A DNA stretch of 64,000 nucleotides, taken from Cephalotrichum gorgonifer. Its lineage: Eukaryota > Ascomycota > Sordariomycetes > Microascales > Microascaceae. Below, in pieces: positions 1-11,939 of this stretch. The translations under genes were made by a program, and so were the position numbers. Below the pieces are notes generated by a model. That model worked only from the letters and a program-made list of their open reading frames with translations. It made no database searches and had not been told where the DNA came from. Where the stretch lies: positions 124,001-188,000 of the forward strand of contig ONZQ02000008.1 in assembly GCA_900312665.1 (NCBI GenBank). Reading direction: 5' to 3'. How positions within the stretch are numbered: the first letter of the stretch is position 1; each line of letters opens with the position of its first letter.

Positions 1-2
1 AC

Positions 3-296
3 GAGATCGGGAAGATTCCTGATGCTAAGACGCGCGCTGAGGCGGAGGCAGCAGAGAATATTAGACAGAAGAACTGGGAGTTGGAGAGAGACAAGCACCG
101 CCTTTTGCTCCGCAGTCAGGAAACCTCTACGTCCACGTCCCCGAGTCGTGGCATGATCTCGGGGAGTTCTTTGGACGAGGGGAGAGGGAAGGATTTGGTT
201 CCATCTCGAGTGGATGGACTTCGCGGTCGGTGGAGACGGAGGGTGGACCGGCTTTCTTCCTCTCTGCTTCGATCGTCGGGAGGTCCCGGACCTTAG
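3..296 (+). CDS. 3' end of an unrecognised gene (partial)
   Basis: The reading frame is open from the left edge and ends at a stop near base 296, giving about 97 residues. It starts mid-gene, so the true start lies outside the window. The first 35 residues are charged and helix-prone (rich in E, A, K, R: AKTRAEAEAAENIRQKNW). The tail is Ser/Arg-rich and low in complexity, as in a disordered cytoplasmic C-terminus. No domain or family is recognised. Codon choice in the first part (gag, aag, cgc) is compatible with real coding. It could also be an exon continuing from an upstream intron. Confidence 0.5.
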   Translation, partial: EIGKIPDAKTRAEAEAAENIRQKNWELERDKHRLLLRSQETSTSTSPSRGMISGSSLDEGRGKDLVPSRVDGLRGRWRRRVDRLSSSLLRSSGGPGP

Positions 297-2913
297 GGTA
301 GTTTGAACTCCCTCCCAATACCCGACGCATACTCTTGTGAACGACGCGGCAGAGGGAGAAAAACAGGATTAAAGTGAAGCTACTTTCGATCAGGACAGAT
401 ATGAACGCTACTTTCGATCAGGGCGGATATGAACATGGCGTGGCCAAACTCAAAACCTCCATTGCAAGAGACGCAGTCGCAGTCGGAAGATGGCCATGTT
501 AATATTAACAGTGCTTAGAGGAATAGTCACTTAACCTGACAACAATCTCCCTGCTTGTAACGTCTACCACCTCGGACTTTACAAGTGCGCTTGTATTTGC
601 TTTTGTATCTCTCCTCAGCTCCTCCTCTTTCACCACGAAGATTATTACCTCTTAAGATCCATACCGTACCACCCTCCCTCGCTACCATTTTCCTAATCGA
701 GAATACACCAAGAACCAGAGGCATGGATGCGGTGCCTGCCCACATGCAAGGGAGAGAACGCTTCCGCAAGACTTATTGGCTGCATCGTGATTTAACAGCG
801 ACTAACGGCGTTCCTTCCTAAAAGGTTCCATGCCGATGGAATGGGACGGACGCCTTGCCCACCTCTCCCTTGCGGGCGGATGGCAGTATTGCGCCGTCCC
901 CGGCGATTTGGGATAAACGCCGCCCCCATAGCATTCCCTGTGGCCCATAATCAGCTCGTGGCCAGGCGGCCCCCGTAAATACCAGGAATAGAACGCAGTT
1001 GGGTAGTTACGCATGGTCATCCTCGGCACCATGCACGGGCGGAGATGAGCGGACGAGGGGTTGCGTATATCAATGCCTGGTTCCCAGTTCTCCTCTTGGT
1101 CTTTCGTTGGATATAGCTTCCGTCGCGGGAACTTGGGGCTCACACTACCCATTCCTATACACTTTTATCGTTGTGGTGCGTCTGGTGACTACCCCTATCC
1201 TCGAACCGGAAGGAGAAAGAAGAAACGAGGCGGAAAGCGGCCCGGTGGGCGGTGCCTTTGAATCGGCCGAGTTTCGAATGCTTCTAGACGTCTCTTTGTT
1301 TGGAGTCCGTGCTGAAAGGAGAGAGCACTCTTTCAACCTCGATGCTCTATGCCACGCACTCCATATAAACCCAAGTGGTCTACATCCTACGAGGTAATTT
1401 CCCGCTCTCTTCCCCTCCCCGTGTCCTCCCCGGGTCCTTCAGCATCCAGTATATGGTACAATCGCAAATACGATCCCCCAAAGCTAGCTCCTTGGAACTG
1501 AAAGACTCATAACTCCTCTCATTTACCAGGATGTTCAACGTCAAGGCGCTCTGTGGAAAAGTGCGAACTAGGGTGAAGAGAGAGGGAAGAGACACAATAA
1601 GTTATCAGATTGTGAGCGCTACCCCTCTCGCCCGATAATCAACCTTCACATCCTAACAAGGCCGTAATAGTCCGCCCCCTTCAACTTCAAGCATGAGAGT
1701 ACCGAACTCCCAGGAATACCACCTACCGAGTATGTGTTGCTTACCTTTTCCCCGTGCCCCCCGTTCCCCCTTCCCATTTCGTAACTTCTTGCGTATCCGA
1801 CGGGCGGCTGGCTGACTGAGTTTTGGCAAACAGGCTCGCCCTTCTAAGAGAGAAGGCTGCCGCTAGTCGGATTGGTGTGGCAGATGTTCCACGGCCGGTA
1901 TCCTCGTTTTCCATCCACCCGGCTTTCTACTTTCCGGGTTCGCAGACGGGGGGTTGCACAGCGTCCGGTGGTGCGGTCAGTGGCGGCGCCGTAGTGGCTG
2001 ATGGCGCTGTTTGCTAGTGGGGGCGTCAGGTTCCGGCCATAACCGACGGTATCTACTTGTACCTTTCGGCTGGAAACCTTTCTTGTATCATAGGTAGACC
2101 TTATTGGGTGGCAGCGCGGAATGGGATTGACCAAGTATCGGCCATACGTGTACGAGCTCAATTATTCTGCATCCTTAACTTGCTCGGGATTCATTTCTAC
2201 GGCACGTATCAAAACATCCATTCTATATATATGCCCTGGCCAAGGGGTGCGGGCCAAAAGCTCCCGATCCAGCGCCGTTTGCATCGGCACCGGTAAGACG
2301 AGCTCGTTACCCCGCGGTGGGGCCGGCCGGAGTAGTCTTCTCGGCCCAGGCTCAACCCGCAACCTCTCCGACAAGGAGTAGGCTTAGAAGGGGCAGGTAG
2401 TCACTCTCCAGGGTTGGTCCTACGGCCTGTGGCCTTTATCGTTTCAAGTCAGAGTTAGTTTCTAACGCTGCACAGCAGAAGCTGCCCGACTATTATTCCA
2501 GACTGCAGGGGATCCGCAGTTGTCTTGCTGAGTTGTCACCGGTCGATCGCAGTTTTCTGAATTTGAATCCAAAGGTCGGCTTAGGGGTTTTGTACGATGG
2601 AGCTGTGGCCGTGGCGATTGGATTAGAATCAGCGTTCAGAATCAGCGTTCATACGATGGATGCAAAGGTTGGCAATGGAATGGAAGCGGTCAAAAATTTG
2701 GCTGCCCATCACCCCACCACCACCAAAAAAAGAAATTGAATGTTCCCCATTCAATCCCCTTTCCTCTACCCCGCCATCGCGGCGCGTCCCCGCCAACCCC
2801 ACCAACCCACACTTCACTCGACTCCGCGCCTCTCAGGACACACACTCTCACCACAGGATCTACGCACGACTTTTACAGCATTCCTTAGCCATTCATCCAT
2901 ACCTACTGGTAGG
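297..2913. other. Gene-free spacer, 2.6 kb
   Basis: No convincing gene is seen. Several overlapping frames of 60-130 codons exist on both strands, but none has a recognisable motif or coding-type codon bias. The spacer contains a 28-bp tandem duplication (379-434), a TATA-like stretch near 2221-2232 and the ERG8 promoter and leader at its right end. Confidence 0.6.
379..434. repeat. 28-bp imperfect tandem duplication
   Basis: Bases 379-406 and 407-434 are adjacent copies of a 28-bp unit beginning gctactttcgatcagg and ending atgaac. They differ only in the middle (gacag versus gcgg-type bases). The repeat lies downstream of the partial gene at the left edge, and no function is evident. Confidence 0.85.
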
Positions 2914-4331
2914 ATGCAAGATCCCGTAGAAGAACCTACGGTGGCCGTCTCGGCGCCGGGAAAGGTCTTGGCCGCTGGCGGCTACCTCGTCCTCGACCAG
3001 GCCCACAAAGGCCTCGTGCTTGGTCTCAGCGCCAGGATCAACGTGGTCGCTTCCACGATCAGCACTAGCCCTGGCGTACAGCTTACCGAGATCGTCGTGA
3101 CGAGCCCGCAGTTTCTGAACGCGGAGTGGCGATATGGGTTCCATCTTGCCGATGAGGACGGCGGCATCACTGTCACGCAGCTTCAATGGTGAGAGGAACC
3201 GCCTAAATTCCATGTAATATCATTCGTGAATATACTCACTCTATTCAATTGGTGGTTGGCTGTAGTGGCAAGACGATGACGTCGAGGAATCCCTTCGTCG
3301 AGGCCACCCTTACATACGTCCTGACCTTCATCCACCAAGCCCTCCACCTCCGAAAGACCCAGAGCCTCACCGCAACGCGGCTCACTATTCTCGCCGACAA
3401 CGACTACTACTCCACCTCCAGCGATGACGGGGACCGGACCGGAAACCTCCGGTTCCAGAAGTTCCACTCGACCATCGCGGACAGCCCCAAGACCGGCCTC
3501 GGCTCTTCCGCCGCACTTGTGACCGCCCTGACCGGCGCCCTTCTAGCCCACTACCTCCCAGCATCCTTCCACATCGAATCCGCCGAAGACAAGCGCATCC
3601 TGCACAACCTAGCCCAGGTGTCCCACGTCGCCGCACAGGGCAAGGTCGGCTCGGGCTTCGACGTCGGCGCTGCCGTCTACGGCGCGTGTGTCTACCAGAG
3701 GTTCTCGCCGGCGACCGTGGGGGGCCTCCCGGAGCCCGGGAAGCCGGGCTTCGGAAAGGCCCTCGAGGCACTGATTAACAAGGAGTGGGACGTGCGCGTG
3801 GACGACTTCACGCTGCCCCAGAGCTTAACCATCCGCATGGTGGATGTGCACTCGGGGACCGAGACGGTGGGGATGGTGAAGCGGGTTCTGGAGTGGAGAG
3901 AGAAGAACCCCGTGCAGGCGGCCGAGCTGTGGTGGGGGCTTCACGGGCTGAACGGCTACTTGGAGAAGCAGCTGAAGTCCGACGAAGGGAACCTGGAGAA
4001 CTTGGCCGAGACCATCTCCAGGTGTAGGGCTATCATTAGGGAGATTAGCTCGCAGAGCGGCGTGCCGATCGAGCCGCCGGAGCAGACGCGACTCTTGGAC
4101 CTGCTGACGGAGGTTGACGGGGTTTACGGGGGCGTGGTGCCGGGCGCGGGGGGGTATGATGCCGTGGCGGTAATCGCTAAGAATGACCAGGAGACGGTGG
4201 ATAGGATCGGCGAGTGCTGTAAGAGTGCGAGCACGGGCGACTACAAGGTGGACCTCATGAGAGTGAAGTGCGAGAGTGAGGGCGCTAGGATGGAGGAGCT
4301 GAGTACTTTTGACGGGTGGCTGTTGAATTGA
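2914..4331 (+). CDS. ERG8: Phosphomevalonate kinase (GHMP kinase family)
   Basis: Phosphorylates 5-phosphomevalonate to the diphosphate in the mevalonate/ergosterol pathway. Two exons are inferred, 2914-3188 and 3266-4331. The 77-bp intron has a GTGAGA donor and a TGTAG acceptor and restores the frame to give 446 residues, close to the usual fungal length of about 450. The N-terminus carries SAPGKVLAAGGYLVLD, the family's first motif. The GHMP phosphate-binding loop is PKTGLGSSAALVT, followed by HNLAQVSHVAAQGKVGSGFDVGAAVYG. The C-terminal IPGAGGYDAVAVI-type motif appears as VPGAGGYDAVAV. The start at 2914 has A at -3; the frame runs open further upstream, but that stretch looks non-coding. 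It lies head-to-tail with the next gene, 410 bp away. Confidence 0.95.
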
Positions 4332-4741
4332 GCTGAGCTGATCTGCTCTAGTTTACACATGGAGAGACTGCGGTAACTCGCACTTGAATATTTATTATCC
4401 ATCTCTGTATTCTGCCGTCTTGATTTCGATAGTATCTGAAAGGTGAAACTTGTGAAGTGACTCCAATTCTGTAGCGGCGACTTCGTACCAAGAACAACCA
4501 ACCAGAGCTGTTATCTTATCAAGACGCGGGGCAGCTATCGGAGCTTGAAGTGGGGTAGTTGGAGGAGGAGTGGCGAAGGTACAGTCGTGATCAAGCTTGC
4601 CCCCTTCCACCAGAACAAACATACCGTAAACAACGTAGAAACCCGAACATATATCGACCCGGAAGCCGAAACATCTTATTAGCCGCTCAACTCCCGGACC
4701 CTGAAACCCGAAGCGAACAACGTCAAAAAAAAACCGCGACA
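4332..4741. other. Spacer between ERG8 and the aldehyde dehydrogenase
   Basis: This 410-bp spacer holds the ERG8 3' end and the promoter and leader of the next gene. A five-codon upstream ORF (ATG at 4359) is present. Otherwise nothing is seen. Confidence 0.6.
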
Positions 4742-6351
4742 ATGTCAGTCGAAACTATCACCACCATCTCCCCAACTACCAACGAGCCCATCCTCAAGCG
4801 CACTGGAGTGTCGGAAACTGAACTTGAACTCCTCCCCAAGACCGCCGCCGAGGCCTTCGAATCCTTCCGCAAGACGTCCCTCGAGTCGCGCCAGCAGATC
4901 GTCCACAGGGCAATGAGCGTGCTGGCACGGAAGATGGATGACCTGGCTAAAGAGCTCACGGTGCAGATGGGGAGGCCCATTGCTTACACGGGGAAAGAGG
5001 TCATGACAGCCCTAAAGAGGGCGGAACACCTCGTCACGATAAGCGAGGAGGCTCTAGGAGATACGCAAGGAGAGACGGAGAAAGGGTTCAAGCGGTTTAT
5101 TAAGAAGGTACCTGTCGGGCCGGTGCTCGTGATCTTTGCATGGAATGTAAGATTGTCCCCCGATGCTGAACCTCTCCTCCGTGCGCTTTCCGCTTACAAG
5201 GACGCATTCGTCTAGTACCCCTACCTGATCCTGGTGAACTCCCTGATTCCCGCCATCCTGGCCGGGAACACCGTCATCCTGAAGCCGTCCCCCCAGACCC
5301 CGACCATCGTCGAGCACGTCGCAGACGCCTTCGAGGAAGCGGGCCTGCCCTCAGGGGTCCTCCAATACTTCCACTCCGGATCGCCCACCGCCATTGAGAC
5401 CATCGTCAGGGACCCCCGGATCGCGCACATATGCTTTACTGGGTCCGTCGCAGGAGGGCTGGCGGTACAAAAGGCGGCCGCCGACCGCATCGTGAGCGTG
5501 GGGCTGGAGCTCGGGGGCAAGGACCCCGCCTACGTCCGGGATGACGTGGACATCTCCTGGGCTGCCGAGGAGATCGTTGATGGCGCCATCTTCAATTCGG
5601 GGCAGAGCTGCTGCTCCATCGAGCGCGTATACGTGGCCGAGGCGATCCACGACGAGTTCGTCGCCGCGGTCCAGAAGGTCCTGGAGGGGTACAAACTTGG
5701 GGACCCGCTTGACCCGGCCACGCAAATCGGGCCCGTCGTCTCAAAGCGCTCAAAGGAGACCATCGAGGAGCACGTCAAGGACGCTCTGGAGAAGGGGGCT
5801 ACGGACGCGACGCCGGAGAACGCGACGTTCAAGAACCCTCCCCCGAAGGGCAACTTCGTTCACCCCACTCTACTTACCGGGGTTACGCATGAGATGAAGG
5901 TCATGACGGAGGAGTCGTTCGGACCCATTATCCCCGTCATGAAGGTCAAGAACGATCGGGAGGCGATCGAGAAGATGAACGACAGCGAATTCGGACTCAC
6001 GGCGAGCATCTGGACCAAGGACGCCGAGACGGGATATCGGATCGCGGACGAGGTGGAGGCTGGCACGGTGTTTGTCAACCGCTGCGATTATCCCAGCCCC
6101 GTAAGTGTTTCACTTCCCCTCCCCGTTCGATGGGTGGTTCCGGAACAAGGTCGCCTGTGGACGCGGGGGGTCTTTCCTTGTTTTCCTAGCTTTATTTATT
6201 ACCCTGGCATGCATGCTGACAACGCCCCGCATTTTAGGACCTCGCGTGGACGGGATGGAAGAACTCGGGCAAGGGGGTGACGTTGAGTCGGTTCGGCTTC
6301 GACCAATTCGTAAAGCTAAAGAGCTACCATCTGAAGGACTATCCGAACTAA
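4742..6351 (+). CDS. NAD(P)-dependent aldehyde dehydrogenase
   Basis: Oxidises an aldehyde to the carboxylate; the substrate cannot be read from sequence. Three exons are inferred: 4742-5146, 5216-6100 and 6238-6351, with introns of 69 and 137 bp (GTAAGA...TCTAG; GTAAGT...TTTAG). They give 467 residues, a normal ALDH length. Splicing rebuilds the cofactor-site motif FAWNYPYLILVNSLIPAILA and KPSPQTP. The catalytic glutamate motif is LELGGKDPAYV, and the catalytic cysteine lies in FNSGQSCCSIERVYV. EESFGPI and a C-terminal KNSGKGVTLSRFGFD complete the family pattern. The start has A at -3 just after an A-rich leader; the frame is open for 180 bp upstream without coding character. No targeting peptide is evident, so it is probably cytosolic. 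Confidence 0.93.
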
Positions 6352-8414
6352 GGATGCCAGTAATGTCTCGCTGTAATCTGTCCACACGAGTAGGGTGTGG
6401 GTGGGGTTGACGACTCAATTGCAGATACGAGGGTTTACGAAGGGCGTGCCAAATAGTTATTGTGTTGCCTGTCACTAAATGTGAACGAATGGTCGGCTTG
6501 ACGGCAAAAGCTGCACGCGTGCGTCATTCGGGGAAACGGCCATGTCGGCGCCGGTCTGCCTTAATGCCGAATCCGAAGGCTTAGCCCCGGTATGTGGAGG
6601 GAGGTATCCTCGGATGGGCCGGAGTACGAATGAAACGGAACAAGGGAACATCCCGCGCTTGGCTTGCGGGTCTTTTTCGTGCGGCGTGGCCATGTGACAC
6701 ACAAGTGCCTTGATGTTGCTTGGTACTTGGTACAAGTTTGCTCAAAAATAAGTCTAATGCGATGCAAATACCAGCCGGCCGCCGATGAGCATCGGAAGAA
6801 AAAAAAAACCCTCCCCAGGATGTAAGAATGTTTACTGGTGCGTCTAAGATTGATAAACAATGGACGATTCTTGAGAGAGGAGATTGCTTTTGGTTTGCTT
6901 GTATTACGAGTATTATTTCACAGGACCCTGAATCGCTTGGCGCAAACAAAGACGCCCCGAGAATTTTTTTTCTCATCCCCTGATGATCAAGCATTCGCGT
7001 GGAAGCTGTTAGCGTCGACTCAAGAGTCATAAAAAGGAATATGTATAAGTAGGGTGGGGAACCAGTCGGATGCGTCAGAGGCCTCATACTGAGAAAAAAG
7101 CAGGGTTTGAAGGACAGGGCCACTGAAGGATCCCGACCAGCTGGACTGGGCGCTGGTTCCGGCTTCTCCCTGGTAGCCCCACAAAATCGGGCGGTACTTG
7201 GGCAAGTATTTTGTCTCAAGCTGGAAAGGGGCAGCTAGGAAGGATGAAGGCAAGTTGCAAATTCCGTTCTCTCCATGCATATTCGTCCACCCTTTGATCA
7301 TTTGAGCCTTTCAGGCCATCTTTCCCGTTTCGGTCCGCCCCCTTCCCCTTCCCCGCTCTGGCCCCCCTTTTCGTCATTGGAAGCTCCGAGTACGAGTACT
7401 CGTATTATTATCTGGTTGCCTAAGAGCGTCATCAATGCGACCTGTAGCACGCGAGCTACAGAAGAAGCTCCCCTGGCGTTGTACCTTTTCTCATCATTCG
7501 TAGTTCGTTCTACCTGGATCCGTAGGTCTTGTCTTCATGGAGTACGTTTCCCCTATCCGCCGATGTCTTGGTGGGGGAAATAAGCACTTCGTCGTACCAA
7601 GTTACTCGCATGATTATTGCAACTCTGCAAGCACTTCGAGATTTGGCAGGACTCCACTGGGGTCTTCTTTGGGGTTCAATGGACACGCGTGGATTCCCAG
7701 AGAAGGCTTTAGCGGCGGGAATGGTGTACCCCGTCCTCCGCTAGCCCCACAATAATACCTCGCCGGACTACTTTTAGTACCTGAGTCATCTGTCGCCGTG
7801 TCCCTCCGCCCGCCTCCCCGGTCTAATTTCGCCTTCCCGAGTTCACCCACCCCCAAAGTACAAGCTACTTGTACCTTAGTACTTCAGTAACCACTTTCCT
7901 TTGCATGCGCCTTTCTATCCACCCAGCTCCTCCGAGCCAAGCCTTTTTTCGCGACAAGAAAAATTCCCACCCACATTCATACCACAGCCAGCGGGAGTAG
8001 AACATTTTGGTTTCTTAACCCCCCAACTATCCCCCTCACAATCTTTTTGTTTACTCCTTGTTATTCCGGCTTCTGTTCTCTCTTTTTTACATACAGCCCA
8101 TAACTATTCCACGATAGACTCGATCTTTCTACCACCCCCTACTTATTATCAGACGCGCGTTTATTTGACAGCTTAGGTCGCTGTCAAATGAACCTGCACT
8201 TCAAGATTCAACCTTTTCCCTCTGTAAGGAACTCCCTCCCTTTGTGTATTGTCATGGCGAAGAAGCCACATGGTCTCCACGACCTTCGGGGCTGTCGGAG
8301 ATCGGAGGTCGGATGCCTCCATCCCGTCTCCATTGAGACACCTGAGGCAGACCCGGAATAATCGTTCGATGTTGCTAACCACCTGATCTCCAGATCCCCT
8401 CTTCATTAATCTAA
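6352..8414. other. 2.1-kb spacer, promoter region of the PPR gene
   Basis: No supported gene. A 212-codon frame on the minus strand (6581-7219) has no motif or codon bias. TAC-type palindromes occur at about 6722-6735, 7387-7404 and 7855-7890. The segment from 7900 to 8170 is pyrimidine-rich, as in fungal promoters and leaders. Confidence 0.55.
7387..7404. promoter_or_regulatory. Palindromic TACGAGTACTCGTA element
   Basis: The segment gagtacgagtactcgtat holds a perfect palindrome, TACGAGTACTCGTA. Related ACTTGTAC words recur at 7863-7875 in the same spacer and upstream of several other genes in the window. No known factor is assigned. Confidence 0.5.
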
Positions 8415-11400
8415 ATGCCCGCTCCCTACTCCTCACTATACCAGAACCTAATCCGTTCGGGATTATCAAAATCTGTCACCTACGGCTACGCTCAGTCTGT
8501 CGTAGCTGTCTCTCACCCTCACCTCCTCAACCAGAACCGCCCATCCTTTGGCCGTCGCCAGAGCCACCGATTCAGCCGACTTCATACCCTCCACGCCCAG
8601 GCCGCGAACGCCTTCCACACCGAGAGGCAGGCTCTCAGCGGTCTCGCAGCCGACAAGCGCAATGATCACGTTATAGTTCAGGGAGGGCTCGATGCCTACT
8701 TCGAGGCTCTCAAGACCCGAGAGGCGGAACGAGAGGTAAGCGAGGGGGAGGAGGAGGAGTGGTCCCAGTTCGAGTTCCAGAAGAGGATCGAGTGGAAGCC
8801 GACACCTGCGTCCATTCTCCTCGGGGAATCGAAGCCCGGCGCCGATGGCGAGGTGAGGGAGCAGCATGAGGCCGCGCCGAAGATCAGCCCGGAGGAGGAG
8901 GCTGTCCTCGCACATATCGATGCGGCGCTCGAGAATGCCATAGAGGAGCGAAAGCTCCTTGACGCTGTCGAGGAAGTACTGGTGTCTGCCAGTCCGAATG
9001 GCACGTTTGCGCCTTCGGCCACCGCCCCGGTGTCACGCTCCCGAACCCCCGCGTTCAGCCGAACTCGGACACCTGTTAGCGTCGCCACTCCGGTCGACCC
9101 CATGTCGCAGACCTACGCCGACCATCTGTACTCGCTTTCCGATGCTGGGAGGTTCAAGGAGATCCCGCCCGTATTCGAGGCGATGCTCGTTGCGGGTGTC
9201 CGGCCGATCGCCTCGGCTTACAACGCTCTGCTATTGGCCGCTATCCAACTGTCGTCGGAGAAGAACGAGGTGGTGTCGAAGGCGCTGGATGTCTACGCCG
9301 ACATGCTTCGCCGCAAGGTCTCTCCTGACGGCAACACGTACGACATTCTCGTGAACCTGCTGGCCAGCCGCTCGCTCGAGGTCTCCAACCTGAAGAAGTC
9401 GCTGGAGGCTAAGCGTGTCCGATACGGTGGACTCGAGGAGTTTGGCAAGTTCATGCTTGCGTCTCACGAGCTTGAGTTTGCCATTCTCTGCGAGGATGAT
9501 CGACTTGACCTTGCCATGAGACTCTTCGACTCTTCTGTTGTGGCCCAGAAGGCCGACTTCTCCGCGCACACCTATGCCCAGGTTATCTCCGCCTGCGCCG
9601 CCGCCGGCCGTGTCGGGGATATGCTTCGACTCTTTGAGCACATGGAAGTAGCTGGCCCCACCCCTGTGGCTTCCATATTCCCTGCTATGATCACGGCATT
9701 CGCGAAGACAGGGGATCTGGTCAGCGCTGTCGAGTGCTATAACGAGTACAAGGGACTTGCTATCGCCAATGACCACGGCGAGTCTACCATCGAGGGTCGT
9801 GAGGACGCCTTGGTCTACGCCTCCGTCATCAACGCCTACGTGATTTCGGATAAGCTCGAGGGCGCGAAGAACTTCTACCAGAAGATCTCGGAAGAGTACG
9901 GAGTGAGGACCGCTGAGATCAACAACGCCCTGGTGGCTGGTGGGTTTGTCGATGGCCTTGTCCAGCGTGGTGTCTACCAAGAAGCCCTCCAGTGGGCGCT
10001 GTCCATCGAGGACGAGGCGAGGACGAAGACCATGGCTCGTGTGGCTATCGCTGCTGCCGACAAGGGCGACAAGGCAACGGCCGTCGCCGCCTTCGCTCAC
10101 GTTCCCCTCGGATACCCGAAGATCGCCGGCCCTTCGGCTGCGCTTCTTGCCCTGAGCGTGCGTGAGGGAGATGTCGCTGCCGCTACCCAGTACTGGCACA
10201 TTCTCAGCAACTGTTCTCAGGAGCCCAACCGCGGCTTCATTGAGCCGACCGTTATGTATGCCGTCGGACTCATGTTGACCGGTCAAGTCGGTGAGGGCCT
10301 GACGCAGTCTGAGATCATGTTTGATCGCATTCGGGCTGCCGCTCGCCCCGATGATTTCCACTTGGCGGACGAGATCGACGAGGGCGTCGCTTACATCTCT
10401 CGCTTTATGGGCGCTCGGGGCATCACCGACCCTAGGGAGACTGCCTCGCAGCTCTCGGCGGTGTCCCCCTCGCCCTTCGTCGACTCCCCGTATATGTCGA
10501 CTCCTACAGTCAGCAGCTTTGACGACACCTTCGATCCCTACGCCCATAACACCGACTTCAAGGGTTCCTCTTTGATTTCGGATGAGCTTGAGGGCTCGCA
10601 CGGCCGCCGGGGCCGCCTGAGCGACGCGCTGGCCAGGTTCCGCAACATCCGCCGATCCGGTCGCCACCCCCGGTACATCACTTACGCGAAGCTCATCTCG
10701 GCTGCAGCCCGTGACGGCAAGTTCGATCTGTGCAACGACATTCTCGCCATGGCCAGGAGCGACGTCCCTCTGCTTCCCCAGTACGCAGCTGTTCGTTATG
10801 GCTGGTCCTCGATTCTCGATGCCATGATTGGCGCTTGCCTGAATGTTGGCAACCGTGGCGCGGCTGAGAAGTACCACCAGGAGCTCCTGAACATGGGTGC
10901 CACCCCGACTGCGAACACATACGGCCTCTACATCACGACCATGAAGGAATCGACCAAGACTTTCGATGAGGCCACCGAGGCTGTCAAGATCTTCCACCGC
11001 GCCCGGGCCGAGGGTGTCGAGCCTAGCTCGTTCCTCTACAATGCGCTCATTGGCAAGCTTGGGAAGGCGCGCCGCATCGACGACTGCCTCTTCTACTTCT
11101 CCGAGATGAGGGGCCTTGGCGTCAAGCCGACGTCGGTCACCTACGGTACCATCGTGAACGCTCTCTGCCGTGTTAGTGACGAGAAGCTTGCTGAGGATCT
11201 CTTTGAGGAGATGGAGTCGATGCCCAACTACAAGGCGCGGCCCGCACCGTACAACAGCATGATGCAGTTCTTCCTCACCACGAAGCGAGACAAGTCCAAG
11301 GTCCTTGCTTACTACGACCGCATGGTGGCGAGGGGCATCGCGCCGACGTCTCACACCTACAAGCTTCTCATCGACACGCATGCCTCCCTCGAACCCGTCA

Positions 11401-11939
11401 ACATGGATGAGGCCGAGACCGTGATGAACAAGATCCGTGCCTCTGGCATGAAGCCGGAGCCGGTCCATTACGCCTCGCTCATCCACGCGCGCGGCTGCGT
11501 CCTGCATGACATGGAGAACGCCCAGAGGATCTTCGACTCGGTCGTTGCCGACAACACCGTACCGCTCAACGCCAGCATCTTCCAGGCGCTCCTCGAGTCG
11601 ATGGTGGCTAACCACCGCGTTAGCGACACCGAGCCGATCCTCGAGCTCATGCAGAAGAGGCAGGTGGAGCTCACTCCCTACATCGCCAACACGCTCATCC
11701 ACGGGTGGGCCGCGCAGAAGGACATCACCAAGGCGCGGGCCATCTACGACGCCGTCGGCCGCGAGAAGCGCGAGCCGAGCACCTACGAGGCGATGACGAG
11801 GGCATTCCTCGCCGTTGAGCAGAGGGATGGCGCCCAGGGTGTCGTCAGGGAGATGCTGAGCCGGGGATACCCCAGCGCCGTCGTCAACAAGGTCCTCGAG
11901 CTGCTGGGCGGCGGGGAAGAGGCCTCGGCCTCGGCTTGA
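8415..11939 (+). CDS. Mitochondrial pentatricopeptide-repeat protein (possibly CYA-5/Pet309-like)
   Basis: A single uninterrupted frame of 1174 residues. The N-terminus (about 70 residues) is rich in Arg, Ser and His with few acids, as in a mitochondrial presequence. An acidic stretch (EVSEGEEEEWSQFEF) follows. From about residue 235 to the end, helical PPR-type repeats recur, for example TYAQVISACAAAGRVGDMLRL, FLYNALIGKLGKARRIDDCL and HTYKLLIDTHASLEPV. Such proteins bind organellar RNA and control its processing or translation. Size and conserved N-terminal block fit the fungal proteins related to Neurospora CYA-5, needed for cox1 expression. That assignment is a recollection, not a search result; another large PPR protein is possible. 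The stop is followed by a T16 run at 11974. A 925-codon antisense frame here is a codon-bias shadow. Confidence 0.88.
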   Translation: MPAPYSSLYQNLIRSGLSKSVTYGYAQSVVAVSHPHLLNQNRPSFGRRQSHRFSRLHTLHAQAANAFHTERQALSGLAADKRNDHVIVQGGLDAYFEALKTREAEREVSEGEEEEWSQFEFQKRIEWKPTPASILLGESKPGADGEVREQHEAAPKISPEEEAVLAHIDAALENAIEERKLLDAVEEVLVSASPNGTFAPSATAPVSRSRTPAFSRTRTPVSVATPVDPMSQTYADHLYSLSDAGRFKEIPPVFEAMLVAGVRPIASAYNALLLAAIQLSSEKNEVVSKALDVYADMLRRKVSPDGNTYDILVNLLASRSLEVSNLKKSLEAKRVRYGGLEEFGKFMLASHELEFAILCEDDRLDLAMRLFDSSVVAQKADFSAHTYAQVISACAAAGRVGDMLRLFEHMEVAGPTPVASIFPAMITAFAKTGDLVSAVECYNEYKGLAIANDHGESTIEGREDALVYASVINAYVISDKLEGAKNFYQKISEEYGVRTAEINNALVAGGFVDGLVQRGVYQEALQWALSIEDEARTKTMARVAIAAADKGDKATAVAAFAHVPLGYPKIAGPSAALLALSVREGDVAAATQYWHILSNCSQEPNRGFIEPTVMYAVGLMLTGQVGEGLTQSEIMFDRIRAAARPDDFHLADEIDEGVAYISRFMGARGITDPRETASQLSAVSPSPFVDSPYMSTPTVSSFDDTFDPYAHNTDFKGSSLISDELEGSHGRRGRLSDALARFRNIRRSGRHPRYITYAKLISAAARDGKFDLCNDILAMARSDVPLLPQYAAVRYGWSSILDAMIGACLNVGNRGAAEKYHQELLNMGATPTANTYGLYITTMKESTKTFDEATEAVKIFHRARAEGVEPSSFLYNALIGKLGKARRIDDCLFYFSEMRGLGVKPTSVTYGTIVNALCRVSDEKLAEDLFEEMESMPNYKARPAPYNSMMQFFLTTKRDKSKVLAYYDRMVARGIAPTSHTYKLLIDTHASLEPVNMDEAETVMNKIRASGMKPEPVHYASLIHARGCVLHDMENAQRIFDSVVADNTVPLNASIFQALLESMVANHRVSDTEPILELMQKRQVELTPYIANTLIHGWAAQKDITKARAIYDAVGREKREPSTYEAMTRAFLAVEQRDGAQGVVREMLSRGYPSAVVNKVLELLGGGEEASASA

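Noticed and set aside
802..1397. Overlapping frames of 116 and 132 codons on both strands
   Set aside because: Neither shows a family motif or coding-type codon use; both strands are equally open.
6581..7219. 212-codon minus-strand frame in the spacer before the PPR gene
   Set aside because: No codon bias, no motif and no sign of splicing partners; consistent with a chance open frame.
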